Origin: Agrobacterium fabrum | GTDB lineage: Bacteria; Pseudomonadota; Alphaproteobacteria; Rhizobiales; Rhizobiaceae | DNA length: 6,694 bases | Assembly (NCBI GenBank): GCA_003241215.1 | Contig: QFOL01000218.1 | Span: 1 to 6,694 of the forward strand | Reading direction: 5' to 3' | Shown: positions 1-5,912 of the stretch, piece by piece | Layout: each line of letters opens with the position of its first letter | Position numbering within the stretch: the first letter of the stretch is position 1 | Position numbers and translations under genes: made by a program | The notes under the pieces: model-generated | Told to the model about the DNA's origin: nothing | Databases searched by the model: none | The model's input: only the letters and a program-made list of their open reading frames with translations

Positions 1-975
1 CATGTCCTTGGCGCCCACCACCGTCGTCAGCAATTGCGTCGAATGGATGAGGCAGCCTTCGGAATCGATGAAGACGCCGTTGCCTTCCAGCGCATTGTCG
101 TTGCCGCGCTTGTCGGCGATTTCCCAGATCGCATCCCAGCTGCCGATATCCGACCAGCGGAAGTGGCCGTGCACGACGGCCATGCGTTTGGTCTTTTCGA
201 TCACCGCATAGTCGATGGAATTTTTCGGTGAGGCCTCGAAACTTGCCTGATGCAGGCGCACGAAACCGAGGTCGCTTTCATATTGCTCGACCGCCTGCGT
301 CACCGCGTCAAGAATCTCCGGCGCGAAGGCCTTCAGTTCGGCGATCATCACATCGGAGCGGAACAGGAAGTTGCCGGAGTTCCAGAGATAACCCTTTTCG
401 AGATAGGAGATCGCCGTCTTCATGTCAGGCTTCTCCACGAAGGCATCAACCGTGCTCAGGTCCTCTTCGCCGTCGATCGCTTCGCCCGGCTTGATATAAC
501 CGTAGGAGGTGCGCGGTTCGCTCGGCACCAGGCCGAAAACGACGATATTGCCCTGATCGGCAGCTTTTGCGCCGAGTCTCACGGCGTCGGAGAATTTGTC
601 GGCATCGAGCACCACATGGTCGGCGGCGAGCGCCAGCACTAGGCATCCGGGCTCGCGACGCTCGGCCAGCACGGCGGCGGCGGCCATGGCGGCGGCGCTG
701 TCGCGGCGGGCGGGTTCAAGCACCACCGTTGCCGGCAGGTCGATCTCTTCGGCCTGACGGCGGGCGAAGAACCGGAAATCCTCGTTGGTGATGACAAGCG
801 GCTCGGCATAAAGGCCCTTGTCGCCCACCCGCTGCAGCGTCTGCTGATAGGTCGAAAGATTGCCGACCAGCGGCTGGAACTGCTTGGGCAGCTGATCGCG
901 CGAGACGGGCCAGAGACGCGAACCGGCGCCGCCGGCCAGAAGAACCGGCGTGATCTTTCGAGAGTGTTCCTTCAC
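1..975 (-). CDS. manC: Mannose-1-phosphate guanylyltransferase (ManC/CpsB/XanB type), 5' part only
   Basis: The minus strand reads open from a GTG at 975-973 to the left edge, giving 325 residues without a stop. Residues 15-33 carry the nucleotidyltransferase signature (GGAGSRLWPVSR followed by LPKQF). Further family landmarks are ADH at 118-120, the FVEKP sugar-phosphate motif at 179-183 and WNSGNF at 198-203. The family makes GDP-mannose from mannose-1-phosphate and GTP in the cytoplasm, feeding exopolysaccharide, LPS or glycan synthesis. Family members are usually about 470-480 residues, so the missing C-terminal third would include the cupin-like phosphomannose isomerase domain if the enzyme is bifunctional; this cannot be judged here. 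The segment EPARRDSAAA (87-96) differs from the more common EPxGRNTAPA. GTG is the only plausible start: an in-frame TAG lies seven codons upstream, and a ribosome-binding site sits at the right distance. The gene is divergent from the malic enzyme gene and has no visible functional link to it. Confidence 0.93.
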   Translation of the reverse strand, partial: MKEHSRKITPVLLAGGAGSRLWPVSRDQLPKQFQPLVGNLSTYQQTLQRVGDKGLYAEPLVITNEDFRFFARRQAEEIDLPATVVLEPARRDSAAAMAAAAVLAERREPGCLVLALAADHVVLDADKFSDAVRLGAKAADQGNIVVFGLVPSEPRTSYGYIKPGEAIDGEEDLSTVDAFVEKPDMKTAISYLEKGYLWNSGNFLFRSDVMIAELKAFAPEILDAVTQAVEQYESDLGFVRLHQASFEASPKNSIDYAVIEKTKRMAVVHGHFRWSDIGSWDAIWEIADKRGNDNALEGNGVFIDSEGCLIHSTQLLTTVVGAKDM

Positions 976-982
976 GGTAAAA

Positions 983-989
983 CCTTTCC
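983..989 (-). promoter_or_regulatory. Ribosome-binding site of manC
   Basis: On the minus strand GGAAAGG lies seven bases before the GTG at 975. It supports GTG as the start, since the frame above it contains a TAG and no ATG. Confidence 0.7.
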
Positions 990-1004
990 AACTCTAAAAA
1001 TTTC

Positions 1005-1038
1005 CCGGCGCGCCGGACAATATACATATTTCGAAATA
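1005..1038. promoter_or_regulatory. Pair of 12-bp palindromes in the manC leader/promoter region
   Basis: CCGGCGCGCCGG at 1005-1016 and TATTTCGAAATA at 1027-1038 are both perfect 12-bp palindromes, ten bases apart and 30 to 63 bases upstream of the manC start. They could be operator sites or leader structure. No specific regulator is recognised, and short palindromes do occur by chance. Confidence 0.3.
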
Positions 1039-1309
1039 CCGCCATCATCGGTTTACCGACGGATAAGCGCAAGCTCATAAATTCGCCTTGTGAAAGCTTG
1101 GTGAATGGCGACGGCGCATTTGAAGGGCATGTCGATTGTCAGCGAACACGTTTCGATAACGCTGGGTGACGCGTCAGGTTCCGTAGAACACGCTGCGAAA
1201 ACATCTCCGCTGATCGTGGAAATTTGCTCACTTTAAAAAGCCGCATTAGCGGACCGAATGATGGCGTCGGAAGCCAGCTTCCGCTTGCGGCCGAGCGAAG
1301 AATATCAAC

Positions 1310-1321
1310 TCAATCGATTGA
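1310..1321. promoter_or_regulatory. 12-bp palindrome upstream of maeB
   Basis: TCAATCGATTGA is a perfect dyad in an A/T-leaning stretch, about 130 bases before the maeB start. It could be an operator half of the divergent control region. No regulator is identifiable. Confidence 0.25.
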
Positions 1322-1376
1322 ATCGGTCGCAATTTTACCTCACGCCAAATTTGCTGCACTGAACAACATTCAAAGC

Positions 1377-1405
1377 TTGGCAGGGGCGCGAAAAATACAA
1401 TAACA
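1377..1405 (+). promoter_or_regulatory. Possible sigma-70-type promoter of maeB
   Basis: TTGGCA at 1377-1382 and ATAACA at 1400-1405 are separated by 17 bases. Transcription would begin near 1412, giving a leader of about 40 bases. The -10 match is weak. A better -10-like hexamer, TACAAT at 1396-1401, has no good -35 at the right distance, so this is a tentative call. Confidence 0.25.
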
Positions 1406-1433
1406 ACGGCGGATATTTTTACACGTTATCGAC

Positions 1434-1440
1434 AGGAAAG
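1434..1440 (+). promoter_or_regulatory. Ribosome-binding site of maeB
   Basis: AGGAAAG lies 12 bases before the ATG at 1453, slightly farther than ideal. No alternative in-frame start has better spacing, and the N-terminus from this ATG fits the family. Confidence 0.5.
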
Positions 1441-1452
1441 CACGCACAGCCC

Positions 1453-3741
1453 ATGTCCGACACGACAAAACCCGCCAGCACAAGAACATCGGTAACGGAT
1501 CAGGAAGCCCTGGATTTCCACGCGGAAGGCAGACCGGGCAAACTGGAAATCACCCCGACCAAACCGATGGCGACGCAGCGGGACCTGTCGCTCGCCTATT
1601 CGCCTGGCGTGGCCGTGCCGGTGAAAGCCATCGCCGAAAACCCGGCGACCGCTTACGATTATACCACGCGCGGCAACATGGTCGCCGTCATCTCCAACGG
1701 CACGGCCATCCTCGGCCTCGGCAATCTCGGCGCGCTCGCTTCCAAGCCGGTCATGGAGGGTAAATCCGTCCTTTTCAAGCGCTTCGCCGATGTCGATTCC
1801 ATCGATCTCGAGGTCGATACCGAAGACGCCGATGAATTCATCAATTGCGTGCGATACCTCGGCCCCTCCTTCGGCGGCATCAATCTGGAAGACATCAAGG
1901 CGCCGGAATGTTTCATCATTGAAAGCCGCCTGCGCGAGCTGATGGACATTCCCGTTTTCCATGACGACCAGCACGGCACCGCCATCATCGCCGCCGCCGG
2001 CCTCATCAACGCCATCGAGCTGACCGGCCGCGATTTCAAGACCACGAAGCTCGTCTGCAATGGCGCGGGTGCTGCGGCAATCGCCTGCATGGACCTTATC
2101 AAGGCCATGGGGTTCAACCCCGAAAACATCACGCTCTGCGATACCAAGGGCGTGATCTATCAGGGCCGCACCGAAGGCATGAACCAGTGGAAATCCGCGC
2201 ATGCGGTGAAGACCGACAATCGCACGCTGGCGGAAGCCATGAAGGGTGCGGATGTGGTGTTCGGCCTGTCCCAGAAGGGCGCCTTTACCGAAGAGATGAT
2301 CCGCTCCATGGCGCCGAAGCCGATCATCTTCGCCATGGCCAATCCGGATCCGGAAATCACCCCGGAGGAAGTCTCGCGCATCCGCGACGACGCCATCATG
2401 GCGACCGGCCGTTCGGACTACCCGAACCAGGTCAATAACGTCCTCGGCTTCCCTTATATCTTCCGCGGCGCTCTCGATGTGCGCGCCCGCCAGATCAACG
2501 ATGCGATGAAGATCGCGGCTGCGCAGGCGCTGGCCGACCTTGCCCGCGAGGATGTGCCTGACGATGTGGCCGCCGCCTATCAGGGCAACCGCCCGCGCTT
2601 CGGTTCGCAATATATCATTCCGGTGCCCTTCGATCCGCGCCTGATCTCGGCCATTCCGGTGGCCGTGGCCAGAGCCGCCATTGAGACCGGCGTCGCCCAG
2701 CGCGAACTGCCGGACCTCGACGCCTATGCCCGCGAGCTTTCCGCCCGCCGCGACCCGATGGCCTCGACGACGCAGCGCCTTTACGAGCGCGTACGCCGCT
2801 CGCCGAAGCGCGTCGTTTTTGCCGAAGCGGAAGAAGAACAGGTCATGCGCGCGGCGATTTCCTTTACCGCTCAAGGGCTTGGCACCGCCATCCTGCTCGG
2901 CCGCGATGACATCATCAAGGCCAATGCGGAGCGCGCCGGTATCGATCTCGACCGCGCCAATATCGAGATCACCAATGCCCGCCTGTCGAGCCGCGTCGAT
3001 GCCTATGTCGATTATCTCTATGCACGGCTGCAGCGCGGCGGTTTCCTGCTGCGCGACGTGCAGCGCCTGATCCACAACGACCGCAACCACTTCGCCGCCT
3101 GCATGGTGGCGATGGGCGATGCGGACGCGGTGGTGACAGGCGTTACCCGCAATTATTCGACGGCGCTTGAGGATATCCGCCGCTGCATCAACACCAAGCC
3201 CGGCCACCGTGTCATCGGCGTCTCGCTGGTCGTCTCGCGCAACCGCACCGTCTTTGTGGCCGATACCGCCGTGCATGACATGCCGAATGCGGAAGACCTG
3301 GCCGATATCGCCGAAGAGGCAGCCCACCTCGCCCGCCGCTTCGGCTACGAGCCGCGCGTCGCCATGCTCGCTTATTCCACCTTCGGCCAGCCGACCGGCG
3401 AACGCTCCGACAAGGTGCGCGAGGCGGTGAAAATCCTCGACAAGCGCAATGTCAATTTCGAGGTCGACGGCGAAATGTCGGCCGATGTGGCGCTGAACCA
3501 TCACCGCATGCAGAGCCAGTATCCCTTCGCCCGCCTTTCCGGTCCGGCCAACGTGCTGGTGATGCCCGCCATCCATTCCGCCTCCATCTCCACCAAGATG
3601 CTGCAGGAACTGGGCGGCGCAACCGTCATCGGCCCGCTTCTGGTCGGCCTCGACAAATCGGTGCAGATCGCCACGATGGGTGCCAAGGACAGCGATATCG
3701 TCAACATGGCGGCAATCGCGGCCTATAACGCCGGTCGTTGA
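1453..3741 (+). CDS. maeB: MaeB-type malic enzyme with C-terminal phosphotransacetylase-like domain (probably NADP-dependent)
   Basis: This 762-residue enzyme oxidatively decarboxylates malate to pyruvate and CO2 in the cytoplasm, yielding NAD(P)H for gluconeogenic growth. Residues 1 to about 430 form the malic enzyme part: AYSPGVAVP with the likely catalytic Tyr49, ALASKPVMEGK with the likely catalytic Lys98, the metal-site acids in EDIKAPE (146-152) and FHDDQHGTA (169-177), the nucleotide-binding NGAGAAA (203-209), and MANPDPE near 295. From about residue 436 a phosphotransacetylase-like domain runs to the end. In this family that domain binds acetyl-CoA as an allosteric signal. Its C-terminal motif, normally SRG in true phosphotransacetylases, reads TMG (741-743). 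Rhizobia carry two such enzymes, NAD-type (dme) and NADP-type (tme). The N-terminal DQEALDFH and the length are closer to what I recall of the NADP form, but cofactor choice is inference. The gene stands alone and is followed by a hairpin-rich repeat. Confidence 0.95.
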   Translation: MSDTTKPASTRTSVTDQEALDFHAEGRPGKLEITPTKPMATQRDLSLAYSPGVAVPVKAIAENPATAYDYTTRGNMVAVISNGTAILGLGNLGALASKPVMEGKSVLFKRFADVDSIDLEVDTEDADEFINCVRYLGPSFGGINLEDIKAPECFIIESRLRELMDIPVFHDDQHGTAIIAAAGLINAIELTGRDFKTTKLVCNGAGAAAIACMDLIKAMGFNPENITLCDTKGVIYQGRTEGMNQWKSAHAVKTDNRTLAEAMKGADVVFGLSQKGAFTEEMIRSMAPKPIIFAMANPDPEITPEEVSRIRDDAIMATGRSDYPNQVNNVLGFPYIFRGALDVRARQINDAMKIAAAQALADLAREDVPDDVAAAYQGNRPRFGSQYIIPVPFDPRLISAIPVAVARAAIETGVAQRELPDLDAYARELSARRDPMASTTQRLYERVRRSPKRVVFAEAEEEQVMRAAISFTAQGLGTAILLGRDDIIKANAERAGIDLDRANIEITNARLSSRVDAYVDYLYARLQRGGFLLRDVQRLIHNDRNHFAACMVAMGDADAVVTGVTRNYSTALEDIRRCINTKPGHRVIGVSLVVSRNRTVFVADTAVHDMPNAEDLADIAEEAAHLARRFGYEPRVAMLAYSTFGQPTGERSDKVREAVKILDKRNVNFEVDGEMSADVALNHHRMQSQYPFARLSGPANVLVMPAIHSASISTKMLQELGGATVIGPLLVGLDKSVQIATMGAKDSDIVNMAAIAAYNAGR

Positions 3742-3767
3742 GACGGCCGGGAGGTTGCAGCACGTTT

Positions 3768-3886
3768 CTTCTCCCCGAGGGGGAGAAGGTGGTCCGAAGG
3801 GTCGGATGAGGGGGCCACCCCAGCGATAGACCGCACCCTTGCCCCCTCATCCCGCTGCCGCGACCTTCTCCCCGGCGGGGAGAAGG
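3768..3886. repeat. RIME-like intergenic palindromic repeat, two inverted hairpin units
   Basis: Two related units face each other. The left one holds a 9-bp stem (3768-3776 with 3780-3788, loop GAG), followed by GATGAGGGGGC. The right one begins with GCCCCCTCATC at 3840-3850 and ends in a 10-bp stem (3864-3873 with 3877-3886, loop GGC). The reverse complement of the right unit matches the left over about 45 bases, with divergence in the middle, so the whole stretch is one imperfect palindrome centred near 3827. This matches the general pattern of the intergenic mosaic elements (RIME) of Rhizobiaceae. It begins 27 bases after the maeB stop and may block 3' decay or help end transcription, but no T run follows either stem. 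Confidence 0.8.
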
Positions 3887-3918
3887 CGAAAGCCGCAATC
3901 GCTCGCTTTCCATGGGCG

Positions 3919-3931
3919 ATACGGCCCGTAT
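3919..3931. promoter_or_regulatory. 13-base dyad in the leader region of the ABC operon
   Basis: ATACGG-C-CCGTAT is a perfect 6-bp dyad around one central base. It lies between the RIME-like repeat and the AT-rich promoter region, about 100 bases upstream of the putative -35 box. It could be an operator or a chance palindrome. Confidence 0.2.
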
Positions 3932-4033
3932 GCTGCGGCGGATTTACTCTCCCGCTCCCTCTGGGGAAGCGGACAAAGAACAGGATTCTACGACTTAAAA
4001 TTATTAGGATTTTTTTTCGCATCAAAGACTTTA

Positions 4034-4062
4034 TTGGAACCCGATTTTATTCATAGTATTTT
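4034..4062 (+). promoter_or_regulatory. Putative promoter of the binding-protein operon
   Basis: TTGGAA (4034-4039) and TATTTT (4057-4062) are 17 bases apart in the AT-rich stretch. Each matches the sigma-70 consensus at four of six positions. The start would fall near 4069, giving a leader of about 65 bases. Confidence 0.35.
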
Positions 4063-4122
4063 TCACGCAATACCAATTCTCGCTCTTGGCGGGTGCCTCA
4101 TGTAGTTTCCACCTACACTCAA

Positions 4123-4128
4123 AAGGAA
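4123..4128 (+). promoter_or_regulatory. Ribosome-binding site fixing the binding-protein start at 4135
   Basis: AAGGAA lies six bases before the ATG at 4135. The frame could extend to a GTG at 4093, but that would put this site inside the gene and add 14 polar residues before a normal signal peptide. Confidence 0.75.
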
Positions 4129-4134
4129 ATACCC

Positions 4135-4974
4135 ATGGCCCTCTCTTTCTCCAGATTTGCCGCTAAACTCATTGCCGGAACCGTCGTCGTCGCTTCGATG
4201 GCCACCGCCGCCCATGCGGATGCAACGCTCGACCGGATCAAGGGTCGCGGCAAGCTCACCGTCGGCGTCATCCTTTCCGGCGCGCCTTTCGGCTTTATCG
4301 ATCCGAAGACGCAGGAGCAGAAGGGCCTCAACATCGATGTCGCCAAGGCGCTGGCTGCCGGCCTCGGTGTCGAGCTGGTCACCGAAACCGTGACGCCGCC
4401 CAACCGCGTGCAGTTCCTGCAGCAGGGCAAGGTGGATATTCTCATCGCCAACATGCAGTACACGGAAGAGCGCGCCAAAACGCTCGATTACGTTCAGACC
4501 CCCTATGACCGTCAGGGCGGTGCAGCCATCGGCCGCAAGGACAGCGGCATCAAGGACTGGCCGGACCTCAAAGGCAAGATCGCCTGCGTTTCGCAGGGCT
4601 CCAACTATACCCAGCCTTTGATCGAGCAATATGGCGCACAGGTGAAGGCTCTGCCGAGCCAGCCGGAATCGCTGCTGGCGCTGAAGGGCGGCAATTGCGA
4701 TGTTTCCGTTCACGTCAACGGCACGCTGAGCCTGATGCTGCAGGATCGCGCCGACGAGTGGAAGGACTACGGCATCCTGATCCCCACCGACCTCATCCCG
4801 TCGGATTCGGTGATCTGGCTGCGCAAGGGCGAAGCCGACACGCAGGCCGCGCTCGACAAGATCGTCAAGGAGCTGCACGCATCCGGCAAGATGATCGAAT
4901 TCGCCAAGGCCAACCGCCTGCCAAGCATCGGCTATATGGAAGAGCAGCAGAAGAAGCTTTCTGCCGCGCAATAA
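4135..4974 (+). CDS. Periplasmic substrate-binding protein of an amino-acid-type ABC importer (family 3)
   Basis: The 279-residue precursor begins with a classic signal peptide: basic Arg7/Lys11, a hydrophobic core, and ATAAHA with likely cleavage after Ala28. The mature start, LDRIKGRGKLTVGV followed by PFGF, is typical of family 3 (SBP_bac_3) proteins that deliver polar amino acids or relatives to a membrane importer. QYTEERAKTLDY (107-118) with Arg113 matches the MTxTxxR region whose arginine usually holds the substrate carboxylate, and VSQGSNY follows near 152. The usual GFDVDLA reads GLNIDVA. The usual DA(x)4D segment reads DVSVHVN (189-195), without the acidic residue at the second position, so the ligand may not be a standard alpha-amino acid. 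Cys151 and Cys188 could form a disulfide. It is first in an operon with two permeases. The substrate is unknown. The ATG at 4135 is chosen over the GTG at 4093 because of its ribosome-binding site and signal peptide. Confidence 0.92.
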   Translation: MALSFSRFAAKLIAGTVVVASMATAAHADATLDRIKGRGKLTVGVILSGAPFGFIDPKTQEQKGLNIDVAKALAAGLGVELVTETVTPPNRVQFLQQGKVDILIANMQYTEERAKTLDYVQTPYDRQGGAAIGRKDSGIKDWPDLKGKIACVSQGSNYTQPLIEQYGAQVKALPSQPESLLALKGGNCDVSVHVNGTLSLMLQDRADEWKDYGILIPTDLIPSDSVIWLRKGEADTQAALDKIVKELHASGKMIEFAKANRLPSIGYMEEQQKKLSAAQ

Positions 4975-5000
4975 GGGCAGGCGCAGGGCTTTTCCGTTAT

Positions 5001-5030
5001 CTGCCCGTCCTCATCCCGGGGTGAGGGCAG
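5001..5030 (+). repeat. Hairpin downstream of the binding-protein gene
   Basis: CTGCC (5001-5005) pairs with GGCAG (5026-5030) and CTCA (5010-5013) with TGAG (5022-5025), with a four-base bulge on one side. It lies 27 bases after the stop. The CCTCATCCC core faintly recalls the RIME-like unit behind maeB, so it may be a degenerate copy. It could protect the 3' end of the upstream message. Confidence 0.45.
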
Positions 5031-5064
5031 CGGCAAACAAGCGGAGTGATTTTCCCTGACCATC

Positions 5065-5095
5065 AGGAACGGCCGGTTTCGCCTGCCGTTCTTTT
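5065..5095 (+). terminator. Intrinsic terminator (probably partial) between binding protein and permeases
   Basis: GAACGGC (5067-5073) pairs with GCCGTTC (5085-5091). The stem continues inward past one mismatch with GG/CC around a TTTCG loop, and outward by one G-U and one A-U pair. TTTT follows at 5092-5095, then CTGCTTTAT. This is the only structure in the window with the full stem-plus-T-run form. It lies about 90 bases behind the binding-protein gene and 75 before the first permease. Because no good promoter is seen after it, it probably lets some transcripts through. Confidence 0.7.
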
Positions 5096-5168
5096 CTGCT
5101 TTATAACAAGGCAGGCCATTCTGGCGTCGCCCGCCGGGCGGCGGCCGCAATAACAGCATGGATTTCCG

Positions 5169-5912
5169 ATGCAGGATTCGTTTACAGCGCGCTTCATTGA
5201 ACTCGCCGCGCATCTCGGCCTCAACTATGATTTTCTGAACAGCGGTTACGAGGTTCAGATCTGGCTTGATGGCATGAAGATGACGCTCATCCTCGTCGCT
5301 GTCACCCTGCCGCTCAGCCTCGTCTTCGGCTTCATTTTTGCGGCGATGCTGACATCGGGCAAGACCTGGCTCGCCGGTCCGGTGCGCGCCTATGTGGAGC
5401 TGACGCGCAACACGCCGACGCTGGTGCAGCTGATGTGCGGTTTCCTCGTGCTCAACATGCTGATTTCCAATGCGCTCGGCGGCGCGCAGAACAATCCGCT
5501 CACGCCGTTCTTCTGGGTCGTCGCCGTCACCGGCCTGCATATTGCCGCCTTCCATGCGGAAGCGCTGCGCGGCGGCATCGAGGCGGTGCCGGCCACCACC
5601 ATCGAGGCGGCGCGCGCCATCGGCTTCAGCTCCTTCGAGGTGCTGCGTTATGTCGAGTTTCCGCTGGCGATCCGCACGGCGCTACCCTCGATCATCAACA
5701 ATCTCGTCAATCTGGTGAAGCTCACCACGGTCGGCTCGGCAATTGCGGTGGGTGAAATCACCTATGCCTCGATCCTGATCTGGACGCAGCGCGACAATGT
5801 GGTCGAGCTGATGCTCGTCATCCTCATCTTCTTCAGCGTCATCAATTTCATCGTCGCAAGGGCCGGTCTGTGGCTTGAACGACGTCTTGCGGTTCCGGGG
5901 TCTGGTCAATGA
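5169..5912 (+). CDS. Amino-acid-type ABC importer, inner-membrane permease 1 (HisM/GlnP family)
   Basis: This 247-residue membrane protein would form half of the translocation pore. Hydrophobic segments fall near residues 38-61, 84-100, 113-128, a weaker one around 183-203, and 210-235. YVELTRNTPTLVQL (75-88) is the signature of HisM/GlnP-type polar amino acid permeases. The cytoplasmic EAA loop that docks onto the ATPase is seen as EAARAIGF (146-153), followed by YVEFPLAIR. The canonical I-x-LP is replaced here by V-E-FP. The ATG at 5169 gives an N-terminus of ordinary length for the family, but its ribosome-binding site is poor (only GGA at 5160-5162). The stop codon overlaps the next permease start. 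The gene sits behind the terminator that follows the binding-protein gene and presumably depends on read-through from the operon promoter. Confidence 0.92.
   Translation: MQDSFTARFIELAAHLGLNYDFLNSGYEVQIWLDGMKMTLILVAVTLPLSLVFGFIFAAMLTSGKTWLAGPVRAYVELTRNTPTLVQLMCGFLVLNMLISNALGGAQNNPLTPFFWVVAVTGLHIAAFHAEALRGGIEAVPATTIEAARAIGFSSFEVLRYVEFPLAIRTALPSIINNLVNLVKLTTVGSAIAVGEITYASILIWTQRDNVVELMLVILIFFSVINFIVARAGLWLERRLAVPGSGQ

Larger units (their letters stand above)
976..1452. other. Divergent intergenic region manC-maeB, no gene found
   Basis: This 477-base stretch separates two divergently transcribed genes and should hold both promoters. I see no open frame with a credible start, ribosome-binding site and protein-like composition. 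It is richer in A/T than the flanking genes, most clearly at 1019-1038 and 1391-1420. It contains short perfect palindromes at 1005-1016, 1027-1038, 1167-1176 and 1310-1321, and a short inverted repeat at 1268-1283 (CGGAAGC/GCTTCCG). None is followed by a T run, so none looks like a terminator. I could not find a convincing -35/-10 pair for manC. Confidence 0.6.
3887..4134 (+). other. AT-rich upstream region of the ABC importer operon
   Basis: After the repeat, base composition shifts strongly to A/T from about 3990 to 4080, including an 8-T run at 4010-4017. That run has no GC-rich stem directly before it, so it is not an intrinsic terminator. A short imperfect inverted repeat (CCGCTCCC with GGGGAAGCGG) lies at 3952-3972. 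I see no gene. The region should carry the operon promoter. Confidence 0.5.

Noticed and set aside
716..1078. Minus-strand open frame of 120 codons across the manC start
   Set aside because: It is out of frame with manC, overlaps its conserved nucleotidyltransferase motif region, and has an Arg/Ala-rich composition typical of a shadow frame.
1377..1392. Possible sigma-54 promoter (TTGGCAGGGGCGCG)
   Set aside because: The GG element is partly present, but no TTGC element follows at the required spacing.
1426..3576. Long antisense open frame of 716 codons opposite maeB
   Set aside because: It lies entirely against a clearly real gene and is rich in His, Arg, Asp and Gly as expected when GC-biased codons are read backwards. 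It shows no recognisable domain.
4010..4017. Run of eight T as a possible terminator tail
   Set aside because: The preceding 25 bases are AT-rich and form no GC stem, so the intrinsic terminator form is absent.
3839..4105. 88-codon plus-strand open frame after maeB
   Set aside because: It begins inside the RIME-like repeat, crosses the putative operon promoter, and has no ribosome-binding site or protein-like pattern.
4093..4134. GTG-initiated N-terminal extension of the binding protein
   Set aside because: It would place the ribosome-binding site inside the gene and put 14 polar residues ahead of an otherwise complete signal peptide.
4063..4971. Antisense open frame of 302 codons opposite the binding-protein gene
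   Set aside because: The plus-strand gene has a signal peptide, ribosome-binding site and family motifs; the antisense frame has none.
5158..5238. 26-codon open frame starting at an ATG 11 bases before permease 1
   Set aside because: It has no ribosome-binding site, runs out of frame into the permease gene, and encodes nothing recognisable. Its stop is too far inside the permease gene to couple to the permease start.
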